Source: JAGLON01 sp041394985 (GTDB lineage Bacteria > Zixibacteria > MSB-5A5 > GN15 > JAAZOE01). Taken from it: DNA of 64,000 nucleotides. Of the stretch, positions 38,731 to 50,745 are shown in pieces (the first letter of the stretch is position 1; every line of letters begins with the position of its first letter). Location: positions 2,604,001-2,668,000 of the forward strand of contig JAWLBI010000001.1 in NCBI GenBank assembly GCA_041394985.1, read 5' to 3'. The translations under genes and the position numbers were made by a program. Under the pieces are notes generated by a model that was not told the DNA's origin, did no database searches, and saw only the letters and a list, made by a program, of their open reading frames with translations.

Positions 38731-41700
38731 TTACGCCGCCTCGTTTTCCTCTTCCGGAATATCCATCAAAGGCCGCTGCGCCTTGCCCGGATCATTCTCC
38801 GATGCCCCATAGCAATGCCGTTTGGGAATACTGAATTTGCGACAATCTTTATGATCGTCTCTCCCCTTCTTGATGAACCCACCGGCCGCCTCTTCGAGGT
38901 TTTTCCACACATCATTTTCGATTTCGGTCAGATATGCTTCCCAGCCTCGTATGCGGAATGACAGAGAAAGCGCCCCCAGCAGGTACCGCTCGGCCTTGTC
39001 GAGCTCATGACGGAATTCATACAAATCGCGCAAATAGCGATAGCTGTCCCGGCACCCGGTAAGTCCGCGATTGGGATCCTTTTCATTGGCCTCGACTTTC
39101 TCGATACGCGGATAGACATGTTCGAACCACAGATGCCAGGCGCGCAGGAAATGGCGAGAAATCTTAACGAACGAATCATTGACTTCCTTGGCGGCTTCTT
39201 TCAATGCCTTCTCATCCTGTTTCAGGCTGATCTTTTTTCCCTCAAGCGCCGCCAGCCCGATTCGCTCGCGACGGAAATCAAGGATATGCGACTCAGCGAT
39301 TCGCTTTTCTTTATTCTTCTCATACTTCAGGTTAACCAATCGCGGCACCACGCTAAGGGCTCCACCGATGATTTGCTCGGTAACGCTAATACCCTTTTGA
39401 ACGCCTTCCTTGACAATGATCTTTCCGCCTTCCTGATTGACCGTGCTGAGCGCCGCCGCGACGGAGGCCTGACTGAATCCCGATAAAACCGGATTGACTC
39501 CCCATAAAAGAAGCTTCGATGCCCCATGTTCGAAACCGAGCGCCTCCAGGCCGGGGCTCGTAGCGCCGCCGACACCACCGGCGACGAAACCTCCGAGGAA
39601 TATATCGAGCACGCCTTTTATCCCGAATTCCGTCTTTTCGCCAACCGTCGTTTTCTTATTGAGATTCCGCAGCAAATGCCCTACCCGCTTCGCCGCGCCC
39701 GGCATATCGTGCTGATGTAAGACATCGCCACAGTAATGATAAAAACGCTTCATTGCAGGTGAGGCAGCATCCCAGTTTTTCTGATGCCGCTCGCGGTTTT
39801 TCTCGAGATCCTTGTAATATTTATCAATGATATCATCAACGATCTTGCGTGTCTCGTCGATATCGATTTCCGCAATGGCGATCTGGGCGATATTCTTGTC
39901 TTTATAATTGGTAGCAAAGTCTTTTGATGATTTTTGCGGTCCCAGAAGCTCCAATCCTATTTTCTCCCAAACCCAGTGATAGAGAATCTTATCGAGCCGG
40001 TTATTCGGCGGAATTTCGAGCACTGTACCCGATTTTAAAACTGGCTGTTTAATTTCCCACTGCTTCTTATCCTCATCGTACTTGACCGCCTCTTCAGTAA
40101 TGCGGTGTTTCTTGGCATTGTGTGCGGCCAATGCCTGCGCCGGAACACCGACCTGCTGCGCGATTGTTTCGAATGTCTCAGTGTCCCCGGAGACATTATA
40201 AGTCGTCGGTCGGCCTTTCTGTTTCACGCGCCGCAATGCCGTTCGAATACATTTATACCTTGGTCGCCGGAAGGGCGGCGTCGCCACATGTCCGACTTCC
40301 CGGACGATATGCCAAATCGGACTGTACCAGCTCGAACCGGCAAACGCCCGCCGATAATCGCTCTCCATACTATCGAATGACGGAACCAGATAGCAGCGCT
40401 TGTGATCCCCTTCCTTCATATACTGCAGCACGGCGCCTTCGATAATCTCCTGCGCCTTCGAGCGATAAATCGTCATTTCGTCGAAGATATCGAGATACAT
40501 GCGGCACAGGTTCAAACACGGCAGAACATAGTTGCGCGTCTTATTCAGATGATGCGTAAACTCGAATACCGGCTGCGTAAGCGAAATCATCTGGTCACAG
40601 TTCTTGAAACTATCCGCTGTAAAAGTCGACACGCTTGGAATCCAAATCGGAACCCCTGCCGGCACATAATCAGGCTTGGGATTGCGCGACAGAACCAATT
40701 GACCGCCGGATTCTTTTATCTGCACCCGAATGCGATTTTTCTCTTCCGGCAATCCGCACGGAATATAAATCTTTTTGATATGATCGATATTGATGTCGCG
40801 GCGCTTGTCTTTTTTGCGAGGATCGATTTTCAGTTTGATGTAGTGTTCCTGCAGTTCATGATTTTCCACATGTTCGAAAATGTCCTGAGGCGTGCACTTC
40901 GTTTTATTCGCTACCATCGACAGTGTGTCGTACTCCTGAGTTTCATACCAGTACGATTGCGGCTTATTCTTCTCATGATAGATAATATCGGTAATCGTGA
41001 ATCTCAATTTGGGATATAGTTTTCGGACATTCTCGACAACTTCGTCAATCGTCTCATTTTCTCCCGGTACATAATGCACGCCACCGGTCAACTTGCCTTC
41101 ATCTTTGACCATATCACGATGAATGCTGACCGCCTGCCGTAGATGCACGACCGAATCACGAAGGGAATGCTTAACGAGATAGGATAAATTCAGCAACTCG
41201 TTTCTCATACCGGATTGGATATAATCTTTTTCGAGTCGAATCGGAATCCAGACTTCCAGCTTCTTTTTCAGGATCTTCTGAGAATTGACGATGAGAGGGC
41301 TCGTTTTCTTGCAATACTCGACAACTTTCTTATTTTTCTCATGCGACCAGACGGTCTCGAATTCCAGCCCGTCATCTTCATAGACCTGGATGATTTTTTC
41401 CAGCGTCTCGTTTTCCTTGGTCACGACATACCAGTGCCCGCCGGCGTCGGAATCGTTTTTTATCCTCTCTTCGAAATCCTTGCGATAGTCATAATTGGAT
41501 TTGGTCAGACGATCATAAATGGCCTTTCGCCCGGCCTTATATTGCAGACGCTCGGCCACAAGACTGCCCGTGAAAGCGACCGCCGCCGAAACAGCCCCGA
41601 CGACTGCACCGACCGCAGCACCGGTAAAAATCCCGATAATCGTCCCCAGCGGTCCTCCCGCGGAACCGACCACGCCGCCGATGGCCGTAGTGATTCCCCA

Positions 41701-41994
41701 GGCCGAAAGCGATGCCGTCGCCGATGTTCCCAACGAAAACGCCTTATTCCCGAACATTTTCTTCTTTTCGTGCTTCCACGTATACCCTGCGAATTCGTGC
41801 CATTTCGCCTTTATCCAGCTCCCGACACTCTGCGTGTGCTTCGTCTTGACACGCAAAAACGCCATTGCGGCTATCCAATGGGCACAACGAAAGGCATCCT
41901 CGTCGCTCAGTGGCGCACGGACATTACTCTTTTTCCCGCTAAATAGTCGGAAAAGTCCCCGTTTTTTCTTTGGTTGTTCGGTTGATTCAGGCAT
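38731..41994 (-). CDS. large LysM-like, glycine-zipper membrane protein of unknown function
   Basis: 1087 residues. A basic N-terminus and a small helical region are followed by a glycine-rich membrane-spanning stretch (about 90-160, GGVVGSAGGPLGTIIGIFTG), a glycine zipper. Several LysM-like modules follow, each starting with a Y.V...ETL/ETI..I motif (WYVVTKENETLEKII near 185; HYVPGENETIDEVV; WYETQEYDTLSMVA; TYNVSGDTETFETIA). Near residue 800 a second zipper-like segment (GGFVAGGVGGATSPG) occurs. No signal peptide was seen. It is transcribed just after the gene at 42033-42929 (38-bp gap). Combined architecture resembles exported effectors of contractile systems, but no tail or baseplate gene is in the window, so this is a guess. 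Confidence 0.7.
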   Translation of the reverse strand: MPESTEQPKKKRGLFRLFSGKKSNVRAPLSDEDAFRCAHWIAAMAFLRVKTKHTQSVGSWIKAKWHEFAGYTWKHEKKKMFGNKAFSLGTSATASLSAWGITTAIGGVVGSAGGPLGTIIGIFTGAAVGAVVGAVSAAVAFTGSLVAERLQYKAGRKAIYDRLTKSNYDYRKDFEERIKNDSDAGGHWYVVTKENETLEKIIQVYEDDGLEFETVWSHEKNKKVVEYCKKTSPLIVNSQKILKKKLEVWIPIRLEKDYIQSGMRNELLNLSYLVKHSLRDSVVHLRQAVSIHRDMVKDEGKLTGGVHYVPGENETIDEVVENVRKLYPKLRFTITDIIYHEKNKPQSYWYETQEYDTLSMVANKTKCTPQDIFEHVENHELQEHYIKLKIDPRKKDKRRDINIDHIKKIYIPCGLPEEKNRIRVQIKESGGQLVLSRNPKPDYVPAGVPIWIPSVSTFTADSFKNCDQMISLTQPVFEFTHHLNKTRNYVLPCLNLCRMYLDIFDEMTIYRSKAQEIIEGAVLQYMKEGDHKRCYLVPSFDSMESDYRRAFAGSSWYSPIWHIVREVGHVATPPFRRPRYKCIRTALRRVKQKGRPTTYNVSGDTETFETIAQQVGVPAQALAAHNAKKHRITEEAVKYDEDKKQWEIKQPVLKSGTVLEIPPNNRLDKILYHWVWEKIGLELLGPQKSSKDFATNYKDKNIAQIAIAEIDIDETRKIVDDIIDKYYKDLEKNRERHQKNWDAASPAMKRFYHYCGDVLHQHDMPGAAKRVGHLLRNLNKKTTVGEKTEFGIKGVLDIFLGGFVAGGVGGATSPGLEALGFEHGASKLLLWGVNPVLSGFSQASVAAALSTVNQEGGKIIVKEGVQKGISVTEQIIGGALSVVPRLVNLKYEKNKEKRIAESHILDFRRERIGLAALEGKKISLKQDEKALKEAAKEVNDSFVKISRHFLRAWHLWFEHVYPRIEKVEANEKDPNRGLTGCRDSYRYLRDLYEFRHELDKAERYLLGALSLSFRIRGWEAYLTEIENDVWKNLEEAAGGFIKKGRDDHKDCRKFSIPKRHCYGASENDPGKAQRPLMDIPEEENEAA

Positions 41995-42032
41995 GCTCTA
42001 TCCATTATGATTTAATGAGAGGAAATTAACGA

Positions 42033-42929
42033 TTATGCATTATCATTATCGTCGTCTTTTGGAATGATTTCCAAATCATACGCCCCCGGCGGTACTCCCT
42101 CGATCTTTGCCTTGCCGTCCTTATCAAGCTTCCCCTTTTTTTCCGTCCCATCGGGAAGCGTCAATATATATTCATAATCCGCCGCCGGTTCTCCATACGG
42201 ATCCTCGCATTCGATTTCGAACCAGTCGATAAATTTTATGAGTCCCGATTCCTGCTTCTTGCCGAATTCATCATTCCCCGCCGTCACCGTGAAATAAAAC
42301 TGCGGCTGCTGATACGATTTCTTATATGGTTCGAGCTCTTGCTGTACCGGAATATCCTCGATCTTGCCGTAATAATCGAACTCCCACTCCAATTCGACCT
42401 TTTTATCCTTTACCTTCGTATCCAGCTTTGCGACTTTATCGTTCAATCCTTCATTGTCGAACTCATACACGGTAATCAATACATCGCTGTCATCTTTCAT
42501 CCCGGTCACTTTGGCGCTCAGGGTGACTACATCCCCACGCTTCACCTCATCCGCACTCCATTTCATCTGCGAAACTCTGATAGGCGGAAAGGCCGGAATA
42601 CGATTCGACTCCGCATCCAGAGAATTCCCCGGCAGCGAAACCTCGAAATACACTTTATCCTTCGGTTCGATATCCTCGGGAATATCGAATTCACCGAGAA
42701 ATTTATTGGCGAGAATCTTCCCTTTGACCTTACCCAGCTTTTTGCCGTTTTCACTCTTGCCGGTCGCCTCAATTTTTGCGCCATTCCCGACAAATGCTGT
42801 TGCCACCTCGAATCGAGCCTTCTGCCCGCCATAGGCCGCGGCATCGCTCCAGGCGGCATAGATGATTTGGGAATCGAGGGTTACCTCTTTTTTCTCGTCG
42901 CTGCCCGCTGTTTCCTTGATTTCCGGCAC
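42033..42929 (-). CDS. Ig-like/carboxypeptidase-regulatory-like protein, partner of the LysM-like protein
   Basis: 298 residues from a GTG start with AAGGA upstream. Very acidic and lysine-rich, no signal peptide. It is made of two or three beta-sandwich segments; the C-terminal one (about 235-292, ADYEYILTLPDGTEKKGKLD...GAYDLEII) is of the kind found on VgrG- and PAAR-linked proteins and adaptors. It precedes the 1087-residue gene in the same direction, probably in one operon. Function not known; an adaptor or chaperone-like companion is one possibility. Confidence 0.7.
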   Translation of the reverse strand: MPEIKETAGSDEKKEVTLDSQIIYAAWSDAAAYGGQKARFEVATAFVGNGAKIEATGKSENGKKLGKVKGKILANKFLGEFDIPEDIEPKDKVYFEVSLPGNSLDAESNRIPAFPPIRVSQMKWSADEVKRGDVVTLSAKVTGMKDDSDVLITVYEFDNEGLNDKVAKLDTKVKDKKVELEWEFDYYGKIEDIPVQQELEPYKKSYQQPQFYFTVTAGNDEFGKKQESGLIKFIDWFEIECEDPYGEPAADYEYILTLPDGTEKKGKLDKDGKAKIEGVPPGAYDLEIIPKDDDNDNA

Positions 42930-43060
42930 GGCTTAGTTTCCTTATTCGAAAGGGCCATATTCACCAACGACAATGTCCTTGATGCGCAAATGAAGTGAAT
43001 CATTAAATATATACGACACAAAAATCACCGTCAATTATAATTCTGCCAATAAATTGCATC

Positions 43061-43092
43061 AAAAAAGCCCTTCCTCATTCGAGGAAGGGCTT
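43061..43092 (-). terminator. rho-independent terminator for the Tfr/Hdr operon
   Basis: On the minus strand GCCCTTCCTC-GAAT-GAGGAAGGGC is followed by TTTTTT. It lies just past the flavoprotein stop. Confidence 0.88.
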
Positions 43093-43122
43093 CGCGAAAT
43101 CCTATTTCGAATCGTCGAGATC

Positions 43123-44793
43123 CTATCTCAGCGTTCCGACATATTTCGTCGTGAGCTGCCGCTCGCGAACCCGCGGATCGGTATAATCCGGGAGAATCAT
43201 CGGAGCAACGCGATCGTCGCCGACACCAGCCGTGTCGACTTCCGCATTGTATTTCACAACATGATCGAGAGTCAACTTGCCGTCTTTCGCCTGGCCTTTG
43301 ACGTATGCAGCGGCGCTGTCACCCGCGATACGGCCATAGACCATGATGTCGAGGAGCGAGTTGCCCATCAGACGGTTCTCACCATGAATGCCGCCGCCGA
43401 CTTCGCCGCCGACGAACAGACCCGGTATACATGTTTCACCGGTGTTCTTGAATTCAAGACCGCCATTTTGATAATGCAGAGTCGGGTAAATCAGCATCGG
43501 CTCTTTCGAGATATCGATACCGAATCGTTTATACAGGATGAACTTGCCAGGGAATTCACGCTCAACGGTGCCTTCTCCGGAGAGCATGTCGATCATCGGC
43601 GAATCGAGCCATATACCGAGTTTTCCGGTCGGGGTTGGTACACCCTTGGCCTTGCCGATACACTCTTTAATAATGGCAGCCGCTTCGACATCGCGAGGCT
43701 CGCGCTCGTTAACGAACTGATTGCCTTCGATGTTCACCAGGTTCGCGCCGGAACCGCGGAATTTCTCGGTGATGAGAATACCCTCGGCCTGTTCCGGGAA
43801 CACGATACCGGTCGGGTGATACTGCACCGTGTGCAGGAAGCAGATCGGCACACCGGCACGATAGCCCATGACGATACCGTCAGCCGTCGCACCATAGTGG
43901 TTCGTCGTCATGAAGCCCTGAATGTGCAGGCGTCCGCAGCCGCCCGTCGCCATAACGACGGCCTTGGCTTTGACAACCATGTATTCTTCGGTCTCGAGGT
44001 TATACAACACCGCTCCGGCACATTGGCCATGCTCATTCAGAATCAATTCGACGGCAGGTGAAAACTCAATGACCTTGATATCCGCCGCGCGGTTGCGAGC
44101 CTCATCGCGCACCGTGCGCATGATTTCGGCGCCGGTGATATCGGCCGCGAAGTGCATTCTCTTGCGAGACGTTCCGCCGCCGTGAATGGTCTTGAGTGTT
44201 CCATCCGGGAATTTCGAAAAGTTGCATCCGAGCGACTCAAGCCACTTGATCGCACTCGGTGCCTTGAGAGCCAGCGTTTCGACGAGTTCAGGCGTGTTTT
44301 TGAAGTGACCGCCGCCCATAATATCGAGATAATGGAAATACGGGGAGTCTTTGTGCCCCTTCGTCGCGGCCTGAATACCGCCCTCGGCCATCATCGTGTT
44401 GGCGTCGCCGTGCCGCAGTTTCGTCGCGATGACAACCTTGAGGCCCTGCTGCTGCGCCATTAGCGAAGCCGCCGTTCCTGCGCCGCCGCCACCGATAACC
44501 AGCACGTCGGTTTCGAATTCGACTTTACTCAAGTCGATATCGGCAGGATTAACTCGGCTTTTGGCTTCCAGAACATCGGCCATTTCATGGGCAATGCGAT
44601 ACCCTTTGGACGGTCCGACCTGTACCTCGCGACGCCCTTCTTCTTTGACATCGGGGTGATTCTGGAGCATCTCCGCCCGCTCATCGAGACTGAGGAACGG
44701 GACTTCTTCGTTGCGTTTCTTTTTCGCCACCCGTTCTTCGCGGGTCGATTCGACGACTTTTATCAATCGTTTTAGTTCTTCTGGATATGGCAT
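43123..44793 (-). CDS. succinate dehydrogenase/fumarate reductase-type flavoprotein (TfrA-like)
   Basis: 556 residues. FAD-binding Rossmann motif VLVIGGGGAGTAASL, the family motif TMMAEGGIQAA, GGGTSRKRMHFA, HTVQYHPTG and GEVGGGIHGENRLMGNSLLD place it in the fumarate reductase/succinate dehydrogenase flavoprotein family. The residue normally holding covalent FAD (His, as in HSIAAQGG of the sdhA in this window) is Asn here (NTMMAEGG), so FAD is probably non-covalent, as in thiol-type fumarate reductases. It is last in an operon with a ferredoxin-type subunit and HdrB/HdrC homologues, so the electron donor is likely quinol- or thiol-linked through Hdr-type subunits. An N-terminal extension of about 90 residues precedes the Rossmann fold. 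Confidence 0.85.
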   Translation of the reverse strand: MPYPEELKRLIKVVESTREERVAKKKRNEEVPFLSLDERAEMLQNHPDVKEEGRREVQVGPSKGYRIAHEMADVLEAKSRVNPADIDLSKVEFETDVLVIGGGGAGTAASLMAQQQGLKVVIATKLRHGDANTMMAEGGIQAATKGHKDSPYFHYLDIMGGGHFKNTPELVETLALKAPSAIKWLESLGCNFSKFPDGTLKTIHGGGTSRKRMHFAADITGAEIMRTVRDEARNRAADIKVIEFSPAVELILNEHGQCAGAVLYNLETEEYMVVKAKAVVMATGGCGRLHIQGFMTTNHYGATADGIVMGYRAGVPICFLHTVQYHPTGIVFPEQAEGILITEKFRGSGANLVNIEGNQFVNEREPRDVEAAAIIKECIGKAKGVPTPTGKLGIWLDSPMIDMLSGEGTVEREFPGKFILYKRFGIDISKEPMLIYPTLHYQNGGLEFKNTGETCIPGLFVGGEVGGGIHGENRLMGNSLLDIMVYGRIAGDSAAAYVKGQAKDGKLTLDHVVKYNAEVDTAGVGDDRVAPMILPDYTDPRVRERQLTTKYVGTLR

Positions 44794-44824
44794 ATCATAC
44801 CTCGTTCAATTCCGCGTGTACGGG

Positions 44825-45577
44825 TTACAGATTAGCATTCTCTTTCGGCGTCCAGTCTTCGCCTGCGACTGCCGGTTCCATCTCGCGATCGGTGTAGGTC
44901 TTCTTGAGCATGTCAAGATCCATCGCCTTGAGACTGTCCAGACCGTCGCTGAAACGACCGGCGTCAATATTGGCGACCATGGTCTTGAGGTGCTCGGCCG
45001 ACGGCGTCAGGAAGGCGCCGTTGAGACGCCGCGCCAACTGCGCAATATGATACTGCGGCAGTTCGCCCATACAGCGACTGGCACACAGACCGCACTGAAT
45101 ACAATCAAACGATATCTCGGCGGCCGCCTTGATATCGCCCCGTTTCATGGCCGCGATGTAATCCATCACCTCGACGTCCATCGGACAAATCTTGGTGCAC
45201 TGGTTACAGGCCACACAGCGGAATAATTCCGGATAGAGCGAAAACACTTCTTCCGGATTTCCATGTAAATCTTCGAAACTATATGTCGCGCGCAGGGCCG
45301 GATAAAACGGCAACTGCGTCAGGAACATATTGGGCTGGACAACCGTCTGACAGGCCAGACCGGAGTAAATCTTGTAATCACCGGCCTTGCGATAAACGGT
45401 ACTGCATGCGCCGCACACACCACCGCGGCAGCCGCAGCCGCGAATGTATTTGTACCCGGCGTATTCGAGCGCCTTCATGATGGTGAGCGACTCGGGCACT
45501 TCGTACTGCTTACCCATGATGTAAATCGGGATCAGCTTGGCTTCAACCTTTTTGGCTTCATCGGCTGTGGTACTCAT
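44825..45577 (-). CDS. iron-sulfur subunit, fumarate reductase type (TfrB/SdhB-like)
   Basis: 250 residues. N-terminal plant-type [2Fe-2S] domain (CGCRGGVCGACS plus Cys in LACQT), then two cluster motifs CVACNQCTKICPMDV and CIQCGLCASRCMGEL. This matches an electron-transfer subunit linking the Hdr-like subunits to the flavoprotein. It lies 31 bp upstream of the flavoprotein gene, with GAGG before its ATG, and belongs to the same operon. Confidence 0.87.
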   Translation of the reverse strand: MSTTADEAKKVEAKLIPIYIMGKQYEVPESLTIMKALEYAGYKYIRGCGCRGGVCGACSTVYRKAGDYKIYSGLACQTVVQPNMFLTQLPFYPALRATYSFEDLHGNPEEVFSLYPELFRCVACNQCTKICPMDVEVMDYIAAMKRGDIKAAAEISFDCIQCGLCASRCMGELPQYHIAQLARRLNGAFLTPSAEHLKTMVANIDAGRFSDGLDSLKAMDLDMLKKTYTDREMEPAVAGEDWTPKENANL

Positions 45578-45618
45578 ATTACCTCATACCTCTATCATTA
45601 ACGTTTTCTTTTTCAATC

Positions 45619-46500
45619 TCAGGCCGTCAATTTCTTGTCGGCAAGAAGTTTCCGAGCGCTTTCGCGGTTGATGTCGAAGCGGTTGACTTCATCGGAAGTC
45701 AAGCCCAGCGCCACCGCCAAAAGCTGAGTAAAGTAGTAAATGGGGACTTCTTTGGCGCCTTCGAATTTCGCCATGATGGCATCCTGTTTGTGTCCCAGAT
45801 TGTAATCGCACAGCGGGCAGGCCAGCGCCAGCGCCTCGGCCCCATGGTTGACCGCATCAGACAGAATATTGTGCGATACGCTGAGGGCCGCTTCGGGATT
45901 GCCCAGAATCTGATATGTCCCGCAGCACTGCAATGCGCCGGGGAAGTCAACGATCTGAGCGCCCAGGGCAGTCAGGAAATCCTGCAGGATCGTCGGGTTG
46001 TCCGGCTTGTCCAGCGAGACGTCCTTCGGACGCAGGAGCGTACAGCCGTAATACGGCGCGACTTTTACGTCGCTCAACGGCTTGACGACTTTCTCTTTTA
46101 CCGCATCCCAACCGATTACATCGCGCAGATAATCCAGCAAATGATAGACCTTGACCTCACCGGCATAGTCCGGCTCCTCGTCCATAAAGTCATTGATGGT
46201 TTTGCGCTTCACTTCATCGGTTTTCATTAACTCATTGGCCCGGGCCAGCGTGTTGTAACACATCGAGCACAGCGTCACGACCGTGTCGTGCCCGCTCTCT
46301 TTGACGCGAATCAAATCCCGCACCGGAGCGACGATGTGAATCAGATCATCATCAGCCAGCGAATATACTGCTCCGCAGCAGTTCCAGCGCGTTAATTCCT
46401 CGACCTCAATGCCCAAGGCTTCCATAGCCGCCAGAGCTGATGTTTCGAGGTTCTTGGCCCGCGTTTTTAATGTACACCCGGGATAATAACTAATCTTCAT
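45619..46500 (-). CDS. HdrB-like CCG-domain subunit
   Basis: 293 residues with two cysteine-rich CCG modules. Module one has PGCTL, NCCGAVYS and CSMCYN; module two has YGCTLLRP, QCCGTYQ and CPLCDYN. This is the HdrB/SdhE type binding non-cubane [4Fe-4S] clusters that act on disulfides or quinones. It follows the HdrC-like gene by 9 bp and precedes the [2Fe-2S] subunit. Together they suggest a fumarate reductase that takes electrons from a disulfide/thiol or menaquinol pair. Confidence 0.88.
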   Translation of the reverse strand: MKISYYPGCTLKTRAKNLETSALAAMEALGIEVEELTRWNCCGAVYSLADDDLIHIVAPVRDLIRVKESGHDTVVTLCSMCYNTLARANELMKTDEVKRKTINDFMDEEPDYAGEVKVYHLLDYLRDVIGWDAVKEKVVKPLSDVKVAPYYGCTLLRPKDVSLDKPDNPTILQDFLTALGAQIVDFPGALQCCGTYQILGNPEAALSVSHNILSDAVNHGAEALALACPLCDYNLGHKQDAIMAKFEGAKEVPIYYFTQLLAVALGLTSDEVNRFDINRESARKLLADKKLTA

Positions 46501-46509
46501 GCACTCACC

Positions 46510-46917
46510 TCACCCGGTAAATTTTCGAAAACCTGAAACCATGGCAATCTGCGGCAAATCGATAATTTCTTCGGGCTGCAAATTGGACGGCTCGATTTGG
46601 TTGTGGCTCTGACGCAGCGTTATCTGGCGCAGCGCCTCCATGACTCGCGGAATATCGATTCCGCGCGGGCATCGCACCATACAGGTATGACACGACGCGC
46701 AAACCCAGGGCGTGTTGACATTCTCGAGCATTTCCGTTTGCCCCAACTGCAGCAAGGCCATCAGCTTGCGAGGCGTCGCATTGATATGCTCATCCATCGG
46801 GCAGGATCCGGCGCAGGTACCGCACTGGAAACATTTGTAGAAATTCTGCCCGCTAATCTCTTTTACTTTGTCCTGGAATTCCTTATTGATGGTTCGATAA
46901 GAGATTTTTAACGGCAT
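46510..46917 (-). CDS. HdrC-like 4Fe-4S protein
   Basis: 135 residues from ATG 46917 with AGAGG upstream; the open frame runs 23 codons beyond, without a good start. Two [4Fe-4S] motifs CFQCGTCAGSCPMDEH and CASCHTCMVRCPRGIDI are those of HdrC. It is the first gene of the minus-strand operon and passes electrons to HdrB. Confidence 0.87.
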   Translation of the reverse strand: MPLKISYRTINKEFQDKVKEISGQNFYKCFQCGTCAGSCPMDEHINATPRKLMALLQLGQTEMLENVNTPWVCASCHTCMVRCPRGIDIPRVMEALRQITLRQSHNQIEPSNLQPEEIIDLPQIAMVSGFRKFTG

Positions 46918-47331
46918 CGGAACCTCTAAGCAAAAATGTGTACTTTGATAGTTCGCATGAAAAAAACAGAGGCTTGTGCCATCCACGATACTAATATTGT
47001 CGTGAATCTTTTCACAATATTCTGCCTTATCTCACCGCCTATTATAATAAGTGCATCCGACAAAAACAAATACTTTGATAAAAATTTCACAAGTTTTCAC
47101 ACATCGACATCATCCGATCCCTCCAAATGCCCGCCGATATTCGGGTTGGCGCCGAACACCATGCGCTAATACCGTGCCCGACAACAATTTTTACCTTGCG
47201 TTACGGATTCGATACGACCATATTACCCCGCGTAGGCTGGGTTAAAAAAAGTAATCATGAACTATAAATTACAGCCGTGACCGGCTGCGAATGTGACGCG
47301 AAAACCTCTTTAGTAGAACGGAGCGTTATTA
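46918..47331. other. divergent intergenic region between two respiratory operons
   Basis: About 410 bp separate the starts of hdrC-like (-) and sdhC (+). I see no RNA gene and no promoter with a good match to the local TTG-N16-TATATT pattern. A GTTAAAAAAAG tract precedes the sdhC start. Confidence 0.5.
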
Positions 47332-48029
47332 ATGGCAGCGATATCGTCATTGCTCTTCTCGTCTATCGGGAAAAAGCTCATTAATGCGATATCCGGTCTG
47401 GTTTTGTTCGGTTTCATCATCGCGCATCTTATAGGAAACCTGACATTACTGACCGGAAATGCGGACAAATTCAACGCATACGGCCATTTTCTCATCCATA
47501 AAACAGGTGCCCTGTTATATATCTTTGAGTATGGCCTGATTATTTTCTTCCTGTTACACATTATCACCGCAACTTCGGTCTGGTGGGATAAGCAAGTCGC
47601 CCGGCCGACCGCGTACAAAATGACCGCCAGCGCCGGTCCGACCACGAAAAAGACCCTGTCATCCTCGACCATGATCTACACCGGCGCATTGATCTTCGTC
47701 TTCGCCATCCTCCACCTGATTACCTTCAAATACGGCCCCGGCACCGCGCAGGGGTATACGACCGTTGTCGACGGCGTCGAAATGCGAGATCTCTACCGGC
47801 TGTCAATCGAGGTCTTTAGGGATCGTTGGTATGTGATATGGTATATCATTGCTAATGCGCTATTAGGCTTGCACATTCGGCATGGATTCTGGAGCGCATT
47901 CCAGTCGCTCGGCCTTAATCATCCGGTCTGGACGAAAGTACTGTATATCCTCGGCATCTTTGTCGCACTCATTATCGGGTTCGGATTTATCTTTATCCCG
48001 GCATTCATTTACATCATAGGGGGTGCGAT

Positions 48030-48033
<4 letters not shown>
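47332..48033 (+). CDS. sdhC: succinate dehydrogenase cytochrome b subunit (B-type)
   Basis: 233 residues with five membrane helices, the hallmark of the single-anchor (B-type) SdhC/FrdC of Bacillus, Wolinella and relatives. Heme-ligand-type His residues are in the helices (FIIAHLIGN, LLHIITA, FAILHLITF, ALLGLHIRHGFW). GGAG precedes the ATG. It is the first gene in sdhCAB; its stop overlaps the GTG start of sdhA (GTGA). Confidence 0.9.
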
Positions 48034-49943
<1,910 letters not shown>

Positions 49944-49951
49944 GGTGTGAT

Positions 49952-50716
49952 ATGAGTGAAAAGAAAAAACTGACGGTGCATCTCAAAGTATGGCGGCAGA
50001 AGCGGGGCGAGAAATCCGGCCGATTCGATACATACACGGTGAAGGACGTCTCCCCCGACAGTTCATTTCTGGAAATGCTCGATTTGCTCAACGAGGACCT
50101 CATCAAGTCCGGGCAGGAGCCGGTCGAGTTCGATTCCGACTGCCGCGAGGGTATCTGCGGCACCTGCGGCCAGGTCATCAACGGCGTGCCGCACGGCCCG
50201 CAGCAGGCGATTGCGACGTGCCAGTTGCACATGCGCAAATTTAATGACGGCGACACGATTACGATCGAGCCGTTCCGTGCTCGGCCATTCACGCCGATTA
50301 AGGATCTGGTCGTTGACCGGAGCGCCTTCGACCGGATCATCGCTCGAGGCGGCTATATCGGCGCCAACACCGGTTCGCCGCCGGATGCCAATGCCATCCC
50401 GATTCCGAAAGACAAGGCCGACCTGGCGATGGATGCCGCCGCCTGTATCGGATGCGGCGCCTGTGTGGCGGCCTGTCCGAATGCATCGGCATCGCTGTTT
50501 ACCGGGGCCAAGATATCGCAGTATGCCCTGCTCCCGCAGGGACAACCTGAGGCCGTCCGCCGAGCCATCCAGATGGTCAAGCAGATGGATTCCGAGGGAT
50601 TCGGCAACTGCTCGAATCATGGCGAATGCGAGGCGGTCTGTCCGAAATCGATTTCGATCGCCAACATCGCCCGCATGCGCCGCGAATTCTTCAAGGCCGC
50701 ATTGAAGGCGAGGTAG
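49952..50716 (+). CDS. sdhB: succinate dehydrogenase iron-sulfur subunit
   Basis: 254 residues from ATG 49952 with GAGGTG upstream (a GTG at 49940 lacks a site). [2Fe-2S] cysteines CREGICGTCG with a fourth Cys in IATCQLH, then CIGCGACVAACPNAS and CSNHGECEAVCPKSI for the [4Fe-4S] and [3Fe-4S] clusters. The last gene of sdhCAB. Confidence 0.92.
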   Translation: MSEKKKLTVHLKVWRQKRGEKSGRFDTYTVKDVSPDSSFLEMLDLLNEDLIKSGQEPVEFDSDCREGICGTCGQVINGVPHGPQQAIATCQLHMRKFNDGDTITIEPFRARPFTPIKDLVVDRSAFDRIIARGGYIGANTGSPPDANAIPIPKDKADLAMDAAACIGCGACVAACPNASASLFTGAKISQYALLPQGQPEAVRRAIQMVKQMDSEGFGNCSNHGECEAVCPKSISIANIARMRREFFKAALKAR

Positions 50717-50745
50717 CACTTAGAATTTATATGGATCAATTTGTG

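Noticed and set aside
43054..44061. Long open frame on the plus strand opposite the TfrA-like gene
   Set aside because: Antisense shadow of a well-supported flavoprotein; no ribosome site or domain.
46918..47331. tRNA or structured RNA in the divergent respiratory intergenic region
   Set aside because: No cloverleaf, CCA end or conserved T-loop (GTTCRA) arrangement could be traced.
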